The notes: generated by a model not told the origin, from the letters alone. Shown: positions 19,282 through 28,451, counted from the stretch's first letter. The stretch: 64,000 nt of DNA from Sphingobacterium sp. UT-1RO-CII-1 (GCF_026711005.1 NZ_JAPPVJ010000001.1:891799-955798); one strand, 5' to 3'. Made by a program: numbers and translations.

Positions 19282-19899
19282 TTAAATAATGCGATCTATT
19301 TCTGCTTGTAAAAATAGGTTTAAGTTAGTTATAGCCTCTTTTATTTTCCAGGTATTTCTGTTCCTGGGTTCAATATAATTGGAGGAAGAGCGAAACTGTA
19401 AGCAGTTTGTTTGTTCTTGTTCTGCAATATAAAAAACAGCTGCTCCTTCCATAGATTCTATAATTGTACCTGTATGTCTTTTTTGTAGTTCAATAATTGT
19501 TTTTTTATTACCGTGTACCTTATTGCTTGTTATCCCTGTTACTTTTTTAACTGTTTGATTATTTAAAAACGTATTCGGTATTTTTTCCTTAAACAAAGAA
19601 TTTCCAAACCCTAAACTCTCAATCGGAATAAAAGAATCATTGTCTTCTGCCCCAAAATCATAAATATAATCCTCTGCTACCTGATAAACCTCACCTAGAT
19701 TATCCGTGGTATTTAATATTCCACCAACCCCGACATTAATAATTAAATCAATCTTTTTATTTGTTAAATACTTTGTCAGTTTATGCGCTGTTGCTAACAT
19801 GCCTACACCTGTAACTAAAAAATCAATTTTTTTATTATTTAAAAAATCAATGGATTGTTCTATTTCTTCTATTGTAGCAGCGACAACCAATAGCTTCAT
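19282..19899 (-). CDS. mqnB: Futalosine hydrolase
   Basis: MqnB removes the adenine (hypoxanthine) base from futalosine in the alternative menaquinone pathway. The 205-aa protein has the nucleoside-phosphorylase-like fold: TGVGMLATAH near residue 31, NVGVGGIL near 55, EDYIYDFGAEDND near 75, and ESMEGAAVFY near 148, where the Glu-Met-Glu holds the ribose. It points to quinone synthesis by the futalosine route in this organism; other mqn genes are not seen here. It is 130 bp upstream of pdhB on the same strand. Confidence 0.88.
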   Translation of the reverse strand: MKLLVVAATIEEIEQSIDFLNNKKIDFLVTGVGMLATAHKLTKYLTNKKIDLIINVGVGGILNTTDNLGEVYQVAEDYIYDFGAEDNDSFIPIESLGFGNSLFKEKIPNTFLNNQTVKKVTGITSNKVHGNKKTIIELQKRHTGTIIESMEGAAVFYIAEQEQTNCLQFRSSSNYIEPRNRNTWKIKEAITNLNLFLQAEIDRII

Positions 19900-20012
19900 A
19901 TGTATTTAATTTATTTTTCCAATTTGTGTATTACTGTTCTTCTTTTATATAGTACTAAACTATCATAGTTTACTTAGATATAATAATTTCTTGTATTGGT
20001 TGTGACAAACTT

Positions 20013-20063
20013 AAATAAATTCATTGGAATCTATTAAGTAAAGAGCTTGCAATGAATTTATTT
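20013..20063. other. Long inverted repeat between mqnB and the pterin genes
   Basis: A 14-bp perfect stem (aaataaattcattg / caatgaatttattt) with a 23-nt loop, followed by four Ts on the plus strand. The region 19900-20201 has no gene. The hairpin could end a short transcript or regulate the queD-like gene; neither can be decided from sequence. Confidence 0.5.
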
Positions 20064-20201
20064 TGGTCTCGTAGATTCGTTGTTTTTAGTCTATTTGATT
20101 AACATGTAAGATGAAACAGAGTGTACAGATAGCGGGGGTATGTGCAGTTGTTTGAAATAAGTTTCGAGCATATTGTAATTATTATGCATTATATTTGTTG
20201 T

Positions 20202-20615
20202 ATGCTTTATATTACTAGAAGAGAGAGATTCAGCGCAGCTCATCGACTATATCGAGAAGATTGGTCACAAGAGCAGAATGAAGCTGTTTTTGGAAATTGC
20301 TCCAATCCGAATTGGCACGGCCATAATTATGAGTTGTTTGTTACTGTTAAAGGAGATATTAACCCTGAGACAGGATTTGTGATTGATCTAAAAAAAATGA
20401 AGCAAATTATTCGAGCAGCAGTAATAGATAAACTTGACCATAAGAATGTAAACCTTGATGTGGACTTTATGCAAAATAAGAAAGCTTCTACAGAAGTTAT
20501 TGCTGTTGAGATTTTTAATGTGCTAAGACCTTTATTTATAAAAGAAAATGTTTTATTGCATTCCGTTAAACTCTATGAAACAGAAAATAATTTTGTGGAA
20601 TATTTTGGAGAATAG
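20202..20615 (+). CDS. 6-pyruvoyl-tetrahydropterin synthase / QueD-like protein
   Basis: This 137-aa T-fold enzyme acts on dihydroneopterin triphosphate, the product of FolE, giving 6-carboxy-tetrahydropterin (queuosine route) or 6-pyruvoyl-tetrahydropterin. Motifs are RERFSAAHRL at the N-terminus and NPNWHGHNYELFVTVKG (zinc-binding histidines), with LDHKNVNLDVDF near 85. I chose ATG at 20202 because the family starts MxYITRRERFSAAH; an upstream GTG would add 20 non-conserved residues. folE lies 71 bp downstream. The catalytic Cys of true QueD falls in GNCSNPNWHG here, so QueD activity is plausible. Confidence 0.9.
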   Translation: MLYITRRERFSAAHRLYREDWSQEQNEAVFGNCSNPNWHGHNYELFVTVKGDINPETGFVIDLKKMKQIIRAAVIDKLDHKNVNLDVDFMQNKKASTEVIAVEIFNVLRPLFIKENVLLHSVKLYETENNFVEYFGE

Positions 20616-20686
20616 CGGTCTTGACATTAGCTTAAATACAGAGAATTACATACATTTTTTTATACTATTAATTTCCCCTTTTAAAT

Positions 20687-21319
20687 ATGAGTAATCTTAC
20701 ATCTTTCGATAACGAAGAACAGGATGGTTATATTAAAATTGATCAATATAACGAACAAAGTGTAAAGCAGGTCGCTAGTTATTACCCTGCAATACTTAAG
20801 TCTTTGGGTGAAGATCCAGAGCGTGAAGGATTAATAAAAACACCAGAACGTGTTGCAAAAGCTTTGCATTTTTTAACACATGGCTACGATATTGATGCTG
20901 CAAATGTATTACGAAGTGCTATGTTTGAAGAAGAATATAGTCAGATGGTTGTAGTAAAGGATATAGAAGTATATTCTTTATGTGAACACCATATGTTACC
21001 TTTTTTTGGAAAAGCTCATATTGCTTATATCCCTGATGGGCGTATTGTCGGGCTTAGTAAGATTCCGCGTGTAGTGGATGCGTTTGCAAGACGATTACAG
21101 GTACAAGAACGGTTAACTAATCAAATTAGAGATTGTATTCAAGAGACATTGAACCCCGCTGGCGTAGCTATTGTGATGGAATGTAAGCATATGTGTATGG
21201 CAATGAGAGGGGTTCAGAAACAAAACTCGGTTACAACAACATCTGCATTTACCGGTGCTTTTGAAAATGATGTTACACGATCAGAGTTTTTGAGGCTGAT
21301 TACAGCTTCGTTAGCTTAA
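20687..21319 (+). CDS. folE: GTP cyclohydrolase I
   Basis: FolE converts GTP to dihydroneopterin triphosphate, the first step of folate and pterin synthesis and, with QueD, of queuosine. The 210-aa protein carries the zinc and catalytic motif [20 protein letters not shown] near residue 98, [15 protein letters not shown] near 125 and [14 protein letters not shown] near 165 with the second zinc Cys. The N-terminal 25 residues are acidic and variable. It follows the QueD-like gene and is closed by a terminator. Confidence 0.97.
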   Translation: MSNLTSFDNEEQDGYIKIDQYNEQSVKQVASYYPAILKSLGEDPEREGLIKTPERVAKALHFLTHGYDIDAANVLRSAMFEEEYSQMVVVKDIEVYSLCEHHMLPFFGKAHIAYIPDGRIVGLSKIPRVVDAFARRLQVQERLTNQIRDCIQETLNPAGVAIVMECKHMCMAMRGVQKQNSVTTTSAFTGAFENDVTRSEFLRLITASLA

Positions 21320-21336
21320 GCTTATTTTTATCGTTT

Positions 21337-21370
21337 AAATGCTCTGTTTACAGCAAACAGAGCATTTTTT
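21337..21370 (+). terminator. Terminator after folE
   Basis: A perfect 13-bp stem (aaatgctctgttt / aaacagagcattt), 5-nt loop and T run, 17 bp after the folE stop. Confidence 0.92.
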
Positions 21371-21450
21371 ATTTATAACAAGGAAAATTAGATCGTTTAA
21401 TTTATGTTAAACTTTTTCTTAGTACCGTTCAACTTATTACATTTGTTGTT

Positions 21451-22086
21451 ATGCTTGAAAATGAAAAAGCAATGGAAGCTTATTTAGAGCAAGTTTGTGG
21501 CCCTGAAAATGAGTTGCTTAAGCGCATTAATAGAGAAACATACTTGAGGGAGACTATGCCCCATATGTTGTCTGGTCATTTTCAAGGACGGGTATTAGCT
21601 ATGTTGTCCAAGCTAATATCACCAAAACGTATTTTAGAAATAGGTACGTTTACTGGCTATGCAACGTTGTGTTTGGCAGAAGGTTTAGTTAGTGATGGAA
21701 TTATTTATACCATAGACATTAATGAAGAGCAGGAAGAAAGAGTAAGAGGATATTTTAATGATTCTGTTTTTTCAAATAAAATAAAATACCTAATTGGTGA
21801 TGCCATAGATGTAATTGAAATGATCGAAGGCGATTTTGATATGGTATTTATTGATGCGGATAAGAAGAGAAACTTATATTATTTTGAAACATTGATTAAT
21901 CGTGTTCCTAGCGGAGGGTTGATATTGATAGACAATGTTTTGTGGAAGGGAAAAGTTGTATCTGGCAGTGTTGATAAGCAGACGCAGCAGGTTATAGATC
22001 TTAATAAAACGCTGGCAGAAGATAAAAGGGTTGAAAAACTCATTCTGCCAATTAGAGATGGGCTTTTTGTATTACGCAAAAAGTGA
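21451..22086 (+). CDS. Class I SAM-dependent O-methyltransferase
   Basis: This 211-aa protein is of the catechol-O-methyltransferase-like family (Methyltransf_3). The SAM-binding motif I is RILEIGTFTGYATLCLAEG near residue 65. DMVFIDADKKR near 130 and LILIDNVLWKGKVV near 155 contain the acidic metal ligands (D and DN). Substrates of the bacterial members are mostly unknown; they may be catechols or tRNA. The next gene starts 22 bp downstream, so it may lead the wall-hydrolase cluster. Confidence 0.92.
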   Translation: MLENEKAMEAYLEQVCGPENELLKRINRETYLRETMPHMLSGHFQGRVLAMLSKLISPKRILEIGTFTGYATLCLAEGLVSDGIIYTIDINEEQEERVRGYFNDSVFSNKIKYLIGDAIDVIEMIEGDFDMVFIDADKKRNLYYFETLINRVPSGGLILIDNVLWKGKVVSGSVDKQTQQVIDLNKTLAEDKRVEKLILPIRDGLFVLRKK

Positions 22087-22108
22087 TGGTTGAACTAGAA
22101 AAAAACGA

Positions 22109-22849
22109 ATGCAAAAGATAAGCATCGGAAAATACATTTATGTATTAACACTTTTTTTGTTCATTACTCATAAAGGTAGTGCACAAAAATTCTCACCTAG
22201 CAGTTATATCGCTGAGCATAAGATTATAGCACAGCAATTAAGTAAAGAAACAGGAGTGCCAGCTTCTGTTATATTAGGAATAGCGATACATGAAAGTGCG
22301 TATGGTAATAGTCGGGTAGCGACTCATTTAAATAACCACTTTGGTATTAAAGGTAAGAATAATAGTACTAAAATACGTTCGGCTTATAAAGGGTATGGTT
22401 CTGTTAAAGATTCGTACATGGATTTTGTAGGTTTATTACAACGTAGAAAAGCGACGAACGTTTTATTTGATAAGCTATCGAATAATGATTATAAAAGTTG
22501 GGTATTAGGTGTTGCTAAATCTGGTTATTCTACTACAGGAGACTGGTCAAGGAAAGTTTTAGCTACTATAAACCGATATAATCTAGATCTGTATGATCAT
22601 AATTCTCAAGAAGAAGGAATGGAGCTGGCCCGTTTAGAGCACAAAGGCGAAGATGTTTTATTGAGTAGTTTGGAAAATCGTTCTAGTGTGTCTAATGTTG
22701 TGGTAGATGTATCAAAATCACATACTGTGAAGCGTGGCGATACGCTTTCGGCAATAGCTCAACGTAATAAAATGAGTGTTGAGGAATTGAAAAGAAAAAA
22801 TAAATTATCTTCGTCTAAGCTTTCAATTGGTCAACGTTTGTTATTATAA
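22109..22849 (+). CDS. Glucosaminidase-LysM murein hydrolase 1
   Basis: This 246-aa secreted protein has a signal peptide (residues 1-25, ending GSAQ). A glucosaminidase-type lysozyme domain (about 30-165) follows, with GVPASVILGIAIHESAYGNS, where the Glu is the likely catalytic acid, and NNHFGIKGKN. A C-terminal LysM domain (about 200-246: HTVKRGDTLSAIAQRN) binds peptidoglycan. It probably cleaves the GlcNAc or MurNAc linkage of the cell wall. The next, paralogous gene starts directly after its TAA, so the pair arose by tandem duplication and is cotranscribed. Confidence 0.92.
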   Translation: MQKISIGKYIYVLTLFLFITHKGSAQKFSPSSYIAEHKIIAQQLSKETGVPASVILGIAIHESAYGNSRVATHLNNHFGIKGKNNSTKIRSAYKGYGSVKDSYMDFVGLLQRRKATNVLFDKLSNNDYKSWVLGVAKSGYSTTGDWSRKVLATINRYNLDLYDHNSQEEGMELARLEHKGEDVLLSSLENRSSVSNVVVDVSKSHTVKRGDTLSAIAQRNKMSVEELKRKNKLSSSKLSIGQRLLL

Positions 22850-23698
22850 ATGAAAAAGTATTTCTTGTTTTTTTTTCTTGTTACACTAATTTTAGGGTCT
22901 TGTGCTTCAAGGCGTACGGTTTTAAAACCCCCAGGAAATATAACAAGTAACAGTAAAACTGGAAATAGAACGTCCTCTGTTGGAAGTCAAGGTACTACCC
23001 TTTCTGGTCATGATTATATTGAGCGATACCGTGACATCGCAATTGCAGAAATGAATACTTATGGTATTCCTGCAAGTATAAAGCTTGCTCAAGCTTTGTT
23101 GGAGTCTGGAAATGGGAACAGCTATTTAGCAAGAGAGGCAAACAATCATTTTGGCATTAAATGTGGTGGTGTCTGGAAGGGCAGATCTGTGGTGCGTTCG
23201 GACGATAATCCGAATGATTGTTTTCGTGTGTATAGTAGTCCTGAACAATCTTTTAGAGATCATAGTGAGTTTTTATTAAGGAAACGATATGAAAAACTGT
23301 TTCGGCTTTCCAAGAATGATTACAGAGGTTGGGCGCGCGGGCTTAAAGATGCAGGATATGCTACAAACCCAAGATACCCCCAGTTATTAATAGACTTGAT
23401 AGAACGTTATGAGCTTTACCGTTATGATAAGCCAGAGACTTCTTATTTAGCAAAAGAAATACGAACAGATAAGGTTGAAGAAGCTATAGTTCTGAAAGAG
23501 ACAGTCATCCAAAAGGAGGAAGTCAAGATTGAAGACGTTAAAAGTCCTGTTGCTATGGTTATTTATGAAGTTAGGTCATCTGATACGCTTTATAGTATAA
23601 GTAGGGAGTTTAATATAACAGTAGATGAACTTAAGCAAATGAATGGGATAACATCTGATATTATCTCTATAGGGCAACTGTTATTGATAACGAAGTAA
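22850..23698 (+). CDS. Glucosaminidase-LysM lipoprotein murein hydrolase 2
   Basis: This 282-aa paralogue of the gene before it carries a lipobox (TLILGSC, Cys about residue 18) instead of a cleavable signal, so it would be anchored in a membrane. The glucosaminidase domain (about 55-195) contains PASIKLAQALLESGNGNSYL and NNHFGIKCGG, and a LysM domain (about 235-282) ends the protein. The two enzymes therefore combine soluble and anchored forms. Its stop is followed by 62 bp without a gene. Confidence 0.92.
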   Translation: MKKYFLFFFLVTLILGSCASRRTVLKPPGNITSNSKTGNRTSSVGSQGTTLSGHDYIERYRDIAIAEMNTYGIPASIKLAQALLESGNGNSYLAREANNHFGIKCGGVWKGRSVVRSDDNPNDCFRVYSSPEQSFRDHSEFLLRKRYEKLFRLSKNDYRGWARGLKDAGYATNPRYPQLLIDLIERYELYRYDKPETSYLAKEIRTDKVEEAIVLKETVIQKEEVKIEDVKSPVAMVIYEVRSSDTLYSISREFNITVDELKQMNGITSDIISIGQLLLITK

Positions 23699-23760
23699 CG
23701 TATTGTATTAAAGTTGTTAAAAATTAGCAAGATAATTTTCTTTAACTTAGTTTTACATTA

Positions 23761-24522
23761 GTGAAAACGACAAAGGGATACTTTCTTACTTTCATAGGTT
23801 TGCTATATTGCTTTTTGTGCAATGCTCAAATAAAACCTATTCAAGGGATTGTTTTTGATAAGCATACTGGTCAACGTGTAGGAAAGGTTTTTTTAAAGAA
23901 TGAACGTACGATGGAGAATACTTATAATAACTCTAGAGGTGAATTTGTTCTTAATGTGGAGCCTGGCGATTTAGTAATTGCAGAAAAAGAAGGCTTTTTT
24001 GTTGATACTTTAAATTATACGGAACAAAAAATAATGCTTTTTTATTTGGAACGTGAGGCTATTTATATTCCTGAAGTAAACGTGGTTGCAAGGCGTTCGC
24101 CAGAAGAGATTTTGAAGCGAAGGCAGGAAGATTTTAATAAAGCATATAAGCTTGCTGATCCTGGTAGCGTTTTTAGTGTAGGACCTACGGGGGCTGGTCT
24201 TAGTATAAATTCGATATATGGATTGTTTAGTAAAGAAGTTAAAAATGCTAAAAGGTTGACTAAAACTATACAGAGAGAGTATGAAGAAAATATGATCGAC
24301 TATAGGTTTACGCCAGACTTGGTTAGTGGGCTTACTGGGTTATCTGGAGAGGAGTTACGAGTTTTTATGGTCAATTATAGACCGACATATTACTTTGTGT
24401 CATTAGCATCGCCCTATGAGCTTTCTTCTTATATAAAGACCAAGTATGAAATATTTAAATTAAATCCTAACTTGCGCTTTTTACCGAAATTGCCTCAAAT
24501 CGAATTAGAAGTTAATAATTAG
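23761..24522 (+). CDS. Secreted protein with carboxypeptidase-regulatory-like domain
   Basis: This 253-aa protein starts with GTG at 23761. No ATG upstream of the signal peptide is in frame and the next ATG would delete the export signal, which ends CNAQ near residue 22. The first domain, IQGIVFDKHTGQRVGKVFLKN through to LYLEREAI, is a carboxypeptidase D regulatory-like beta-sandwich as found in front of TonB receptors. The C-terminal half, with a SPEEILKRRQEDFNKAYKLADPG motif, is a conserved Bacteroidota envelope segment of unknown role. DUF3078 follows after 7 bp. Confidence 0.75.
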   Translation: MKTTKGYFLTFIGLLYCFLCNAQIKPIQGIVFDKHTGQRVGKVFLKNERTMENTYNNSRGEFVLNVEPGDLVIAEKEGFFVDTLNYTEQKIMLFYLEREAIYIPEVNVVARRSPEEILKRRQEDFNKAYKLADPGSVFSVGPTGAGLSINSIYGLFSKEVKNAKRLTKTIQREYEENMIDYRFTPDLVSGLTGLSGEELRVFMVNYRPTYYFVSLASPYELSSYIKTKYEIFKLNPNLRFLPKLPQIELEVNN

Positions 24523-24529
24523 AAACAAA

Positions 24530-25564
24530 ATGTTTAAAAAAATAGGCTTATTCTTTTTTATTGCTCAACTTATTGGTTCTTCATATAGTTTTGCACAGGT
24601 GAATCTGAAGGAATTGAGAGCATTGCCCGATACGAATGTGGTTGAATCAACGAAATCTCCGATAGCAAACCTTAATGAAATTAATGTTCCTATTCCTAAA
24701 CTAGACCTGTCGGTTAACTATTGGAAACATTGGACGAAATTTGGGATTAATGCAAATCAAGCTTCCTTTAGTGACAACTGGAGTACTGGAGGGGTAAACT
24801 CTTTGGCTTTAGGTGGCTTAATTTGGCATAAATCAGAATTAAATAGAGGCGATTTCCAGTTTATTTCCGAATTAGATCTTAAATATGGAAAGGTTAAGAA
24901 TAAAGATCAGCTAGCGAAGAAGAATAATGACCGTATCTATTGGGATAATAAAATAGCCTATAAAATAACAAAGCATTGGGGACTGTTCTTTGCTGTAAGT
25001 TTCGAATCACAGTTTGACATAGGTTATACCTATAGAACTGAGGACGGTAAAGAGCGGATTTATGAATACTTTTCTAGCTTTATGGGACCTGGTTATTTGA
25101 CAGAATCTTTTGGTTTGGAATATAAACCAGATAATACTTTTTCGCTACGCTTCGGTACTGGGGCCGCAAAGCAAACGTTTGTTTTAGATAATCGGGTTAA
25201 ACCCTTAACTGCGGAGGAATATAATGAGCGTTATCCGGATAATCAGCAAAGAAAAGACGACCTTGAGAAGTTCGGTTTAAAACCTGGTGAAAAATTCCGT
25301 AATGACCTAGCTTTTCAGATTCAAGCTCAATTAAATAGAAATCTATCCGAACGCTTGCACTTGAAAGCAGATTATGTTCTTTTTGCTGACTATAAGGATG
25401 TTACAGATCCTGATCAAAGATTGGATGCAACATTGACAGCGAAGGTTACGAATTTGGTAAATGTGTCTCTTTCAGGAACTATTGTATATAAGTCTGATCA
25501 GTCTAAAAAAGTACAGTATAATCAAGCATTAGCTATGGGCTTGACTTTTGCTTTGCCGAGATAA
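24530..25564 (+). CDS. DUF3078 beta-barrel outer-membrane protein
   Basis: This 344-aa protein has a signal peptide (residues 1-22, ending SFAQ) followed by alternating hydrophobic strands typical of a beta-barrel. The DUF3078 mark is WTKFGINANQASFSDNWSTGG near residue 65. DUF3078 proteins are abundant in Bacteroidota and have no proven function. The last residues LTFALPR end in a strand, and the next gene starts directly after its stop codon. Context suggests an envelope role together with the preceding and following genes. Confidence 0.85.
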   Translation: MFKKIGLFFFIAQLIGSSYSFAQVNLKELRALPDTNVVESTKSPIANLNEINVPIPKLDLSVNYWKHWTKFGINANQASFSDNWSTGGVNSLALGGLIWHKSELNRGDFQFISELDLKYGKVKNKDQLAKKNNDRIYWDNKIAYKITKHWGLFFAVSFESQFDIGYTYRTEDGKERIYEYFSSFMGPGYLTESFGLEYKPDNTFSLRFGTGAAKQTFVLDNRVKPLTAEEYNERYPDNQQRKDDLEKFGLKPGEKFRNDLAFQIQAQLNRNLSERLHLKADYVLFADYKDVTDPDQRLDATLTAKVTNLVNVSLSGTIVYKSDQSKKVQYNQALAMGLTFALPR

Positions 25565-25565
25565 T

Positions 25566-26468
25566 TTGAAGTTGAAGAAATATATTCTAATATTTTTCGT
25601 TTTATTGTTTGTTGGGTGCGGATCGTCTAAAAAAACGGTTTTAAAAGCTCCAAACACTCCTGTTATAGGTGATTCTCATACAAAGATAAATAATGATGTA
25701 GTAAAGATTCCTAAAGTGTCGGAGTCGATTCCCGTTATGGAGTCGAAAGAGCTTCCCACTGTAATGAATACTAAGGTACGGGTTGAAGCCATGATGCGCG
25801 AAGGATTTAATAAAGAAGCTGATTGGACAGAAACAGTTCATTATGACGTACGGAGACCCCATTATGTAATAATTCATCATACGGCACAAAATGGAATAGC
25901 GCAAACTATTCGAACTTTTCAGCTTGATCACACAAAGGTTTCAGCGCATTATATTATAGGTCGCGACGGGCGCGTAGTACAAATGCTGAATGATTATTTG
26001 CGATCCTGGCATGCGGGAAAATCAAAATGGGGTAACATTACAGATATGAACTCGGTATCATTAGGTATAGAGCTTGATAATAACGGACAGGAGCCATTTT
26101 CTAATGAGCAGATTGAGTCTTTATTAAAGTTATTAGGAGACTTGAAAACTAAGTATAGGATTCCATTTACTAACTTTATCGGCCATGCTGATGTTGCACC
26201 CACACGAAAAAATGATCCCAGTGTTTACTTCCCTTGGAAGAGATTGGCAGAAAATGGTTTCGGAGTATGGTATGATGAGCATAATTTAGTTCCAGTTCCT
26301 GAGGGCTTTAATTATGTCGATGCATTGCGGATTGTAGGGTATGATGTTAGTAATTTACGAGCTGCAATAATTGCTTTCAAACGAAAGTTTATTGTAACGG
26401 ATGTTGGTGAGACTATGAGTGATTTTGATAAGCGTGTTCTTTATAACTTATACCGCCGATATTTTTGA
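25566..26468 (+). CDS. N-acetylmuramoyl-L-alanine amidase lipoprotein (Amidase_2)
   Basis: I set the start at TTG 25566 (MKLKKYILIFF...); TTG at 25572 would also serve. No ATG precedes the lipobox (LFVGC, Cys about residue 18), so a non-ATG start is needed. The mature part has an Amidase_2/PGRP domain (about 100-235). Likely zinc ligands are the first His of VIIHHTA and the His of FIGHADVAP, with a third ligand in KNDPSVYFPW. The enzyme would cut the MurNAc-L-Ala bond. It closes the wall-hydrolase cluster, and its C-terminus (about 240-300) is an extra domain I do not recognise. It overlaps the convergent symporter gene by 21 bp. Confidence 0.88.
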   Translation: MKLKKYILIFFVLLFVGCGSSKKTVLKAPNTPVIGDSHTKINNDVVKIPKVSESIPVMESKELPTVMNTKVRVEAMMREGFNKEADWTETVHYDVRRPHYVIIHHTAQNGIAQTIRTFQLDHTKVSAHYIIGRDGRVVQMLNDYLRSWHAGKSKWGNITDMNSVSLGIELDNNGQEPFSNEQIESLLKLLGDLKTKYRIPFTNFIGHADVAPTRKNDPSVYFPWKRLAENGFGVWYDEHNLVPVPEGFNYVDALRIVGYDVSNLRAAIIAFKRKFIVTDVGETMSDFDKRVLYNLYRRYF

Positions 26469-28145
26469 TTTTGAAAATAGTTGTAATAAGAAGCCTATAG
26501 TTATTACGGAAATACAGCCCAATAAGTTTAACCACAAGTATGCCATTATATCAGCCTTCCATATAGAGAATACGATTATCTCTGAAATAACAGCTGCCCA
26601 AAACGCGGCCTTCCCCCCTATGCTTTTAAAGTAAAAAGCAACTAAGAATATTCCTAAAATTGTTCCATAGAATAGTGAACCTAATATATTAACAGCCTCC
26701 AGTAAATTGCCTAATTGACTTGCATAGATAGCCACTAATAGACTAATAATACCCCAAAAAAACGTGAATAATCGTGAAGCATTAAGATAGCCCTTATCGG
26801 ATCCATCTTTGTTTACGAAACGTTTGTAGATGTCTATAACTGTGGTAGATGATAACGAGTTTATGGCACTTGCGGTTGCCCCCATAGAAGCCAAAAATAT
26901 AACGGCTATCAAAAGACCAATAAGCCCTTTGGGAAAAGTGCTGGTGACGAATGATAGAAAAACATAATTGTTGTCGTTTAATTCAGCATTGGGATTGTTC
27001 TTTTTTAAAAGTAGTTCTAGCTCTTTTCTTAGGTGGGAATCTTCTTTATTTTTGTGTTGTAATTCAATTGTTGAGCTTTCAATTAGTTTTTCATTATTTG
27101 CTTTTAATGCATTTGTAAGTTGCTGAGCTAATACTGCTTTTTGTTGGCTAATAAGTTCATGTTTAACCATGATTTGGCTATATTCTTCTTTGTAGATGCT
27201 ATTCTCTATTTTATCGATCTCTACATTATTGAAGAATAAAGGAGGAGTGTGAAACTGATAATAGGCAAAAACGAGAATACCTATCAGTAATATTGAAAAT
27301 TGCATGGGGATCTTTAGGAGACCGTTCATTAATAATCCCATCCGCGAGTCTCTTATTGATGAGCCTGTCAAATAACGACCTACTTGGCTTTGGTCTGTTC
27401 CAAAATAAGATAATTGTAAGAAAAAACCACCGATTAAACCTGTCCAGACAGTGTATTGGTTGTTGAGGTCGAAACTCCAGTCTATAGCGTTTGTTTTTCC
27501 CGATTTGCCTGCAATATGTAATGCTTCATTTAGACCAATTTGATTAGGCAGTAGTTTTATTACCATTATGCCTGCAATTAGGAGTGCTCCAATTATAATA
27601 CTCATTTGTAAAAGCTGAGTATAAGAAACAGCTTTTGTGCCTCCCCAAGTTGTATATAAAATAACCAGGCTCCCGATTATTAGTGTGGTATAAGTAACGT
27701 CAAGATGGAGTATACTGGATAAAATAATGGAGGGTGCGAAAATAGTTATACCTGTTGATACGCCGCGTTGAATAAGAAAAAGAATGGCTGTTAATACTCT
27801 TGTATTGGTGTCGAATCTTTTTTCTAAAAACTCATAAGCAGTATATACTTTAAGTCGATGAAATATTGGTACAAAAGTTATACAGAGGACAATCATGGCG
27901 AGAGGAAGTCCAAAATAAAATTGAACAAAACTCAAACCTGAGGAATAGGCCAGTCCGGGGGCTGAAAGGAATGTTATAGCACTTGCTTGGGTGGCCATGA
28001 CAGAAAAACCAACATTATACCATGGCATCTCTCGATTACCAACAATATAATCGTCAATGTTTTTAATACCTTTGCTTTTATAGAGCCCGAAAGCAATAAT
28101 AAGCAAAATTGTAAAAAATAGTACTACCCAGTCAATAATGCTCAT
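26448..28145 (-). CDS. Sodium:solute symporter (SSS family)
   Basis: This 565-aa inner-membrane carrier has about 13 hydrophobic segments and the SSS mark ATQASAITFLSAPGLAYSSG near residue 52 and GGTKAVSYTQLLQ near 165. Between about residues 285 and 385 it carries a hydrophilic, helix-rich insertion (IENSIYKEEYSQIM to LELLLKKNNPNAE), larger than in the E. coli members. Sialic acid, sugar or other substrates cannot be told apart from sequence. It is the last gene of a four-gene minus-strand run with the PIG-L protein. Its ATG overlaps the TGA of the 39-aa gene before it (ATGA). Confidence 0.92.
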   Translation of the reverse strand: MSIIDWVVLFFTILLIIAFGLYKSKGIKNIDDYIVGNREMPWYNVGFSVMATQASAITFLSAPGLAYSSGLSFVQFYFGLPLAMIVLCITFVPIFHRLKVYTAYEFLEKRFDTNTRVLTAILFLIQRGVSTGITIFAPSIILSSILHLDVTYTTLIIGSLVILYTTWGGTKAVSYTQLLQMSIIIGALLIAGIMVIKLLPNQIGLNEALHIAGKSGKTNAIDWSFDLNNQYTVWTGLIGGFFLQLSYFGTDQSQVGRYLTGSSIRDSRMGLLMNGLLKIPMQFSILLIGILVFAYYQFHTPPLFFNNVEIDKIENSIYKEEYSQIMVKHELISQQKAVLAQQLTNALKANNEKLIESSTIELQHKNKEDSHLRKELELLLKKNNPNAELNDNNYVFLSFVTSTFPKGLIGLLIAVIFLASMGATASAINSLSSTTVIDIYKRFVNKDGSDKGYLNASRLFTFFWGIISLLVAIYASQLGNLLEAVNILGSLFYGTILGIFLVAFYFKSIGGKAAFWAAVISEIIVFSIWKADIMAYLWLNLLGCISVITIGFLLQLFSKSKISAV

Positions 28146-28261
28146 GAGTAGTATTCAGTGAATCCATACATAAGCAAAATACAGGCGACAAGCCATATAC
28201 AAACTAATATATAGAAATGTCGCCAGTTTTTAACAAATGGTGGAAGACTGTTATCTGTCAT
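28142..28261 (-). CDS. 39-aa membrane peptide coupled to the symporter
   Basis: Reading the minus strand from ATG at 28261 gives MTDNSLPPFVKNWRHF, then a hydrophobic segment (YILVCIWLVACILLMYGF), then TEYYS and TGA. The peptide is one transmembrane helix with a short polar N-terminus. Its start lies inside the end of the 66-aa gene (11-bp overlap) and its TGA overlaps the ATG of the symporter. That layout strongly suggests translational coupling and a role beside the transporter, like the small accessory subunits known for some symporters. The assignment is inference; there is no named family I can verify. Confidence 0.65.
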   Translation of the reverse strand: MTDNSLPPFVKNWRHFYILVCIWLVACILLMYGFTEYYS

Positions 28262-28451
28262 GACTTTTATGAGGAAGGCAAGCGCTAATGAAAACAATAG
28301 CAACTATTAGCCCAATACAACCTCCAATTATGAATGGTAAAATACCGCCATGAGTAACTATGGATATTACCCCCCCAAATATGACACCTAGTAACAAGAT
28401 AATACCTTTAACATTCAATGTTTCTTCCGTGTTTTCTACTTGATTTTCCAT
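28251..28451 (-). CDS. 66-aa membrane protein of unknown function
   Basis: The protein has an acidic N-terminus (MENQVENTEETLNVKG), then two hydrophobic helices separated by a short turn (about residues 16-34 and 38-58), and a CLPHKSHDR tail. I do not recognise a family. It starts 15 bp after the PIG-L gene ends and overlaps the 39-aa gene, so it belongs to the same operon, which ends in the symporter. Confidence 0.6.
   Translation of the reverse strand: MENQVENTEETLNVKGIILLLGVIFGGVISIVTHGGILPFIIGGCIGLIVAIVFISACLPHKSHDR

Noticed and set aside
20142..20201. GTG start 60 bp upstream of the queD-like gene
   Set aside because: The added residues are not part of the family; the conserved N-terminus begins at 20202.
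19900..20201. preQ1 riboswitch upstream of the queD-like gene
   Set aside because: Only a simple AT-rich inverted repeat is seen; no conserved preQ1 aptamer pattern was found by eye.
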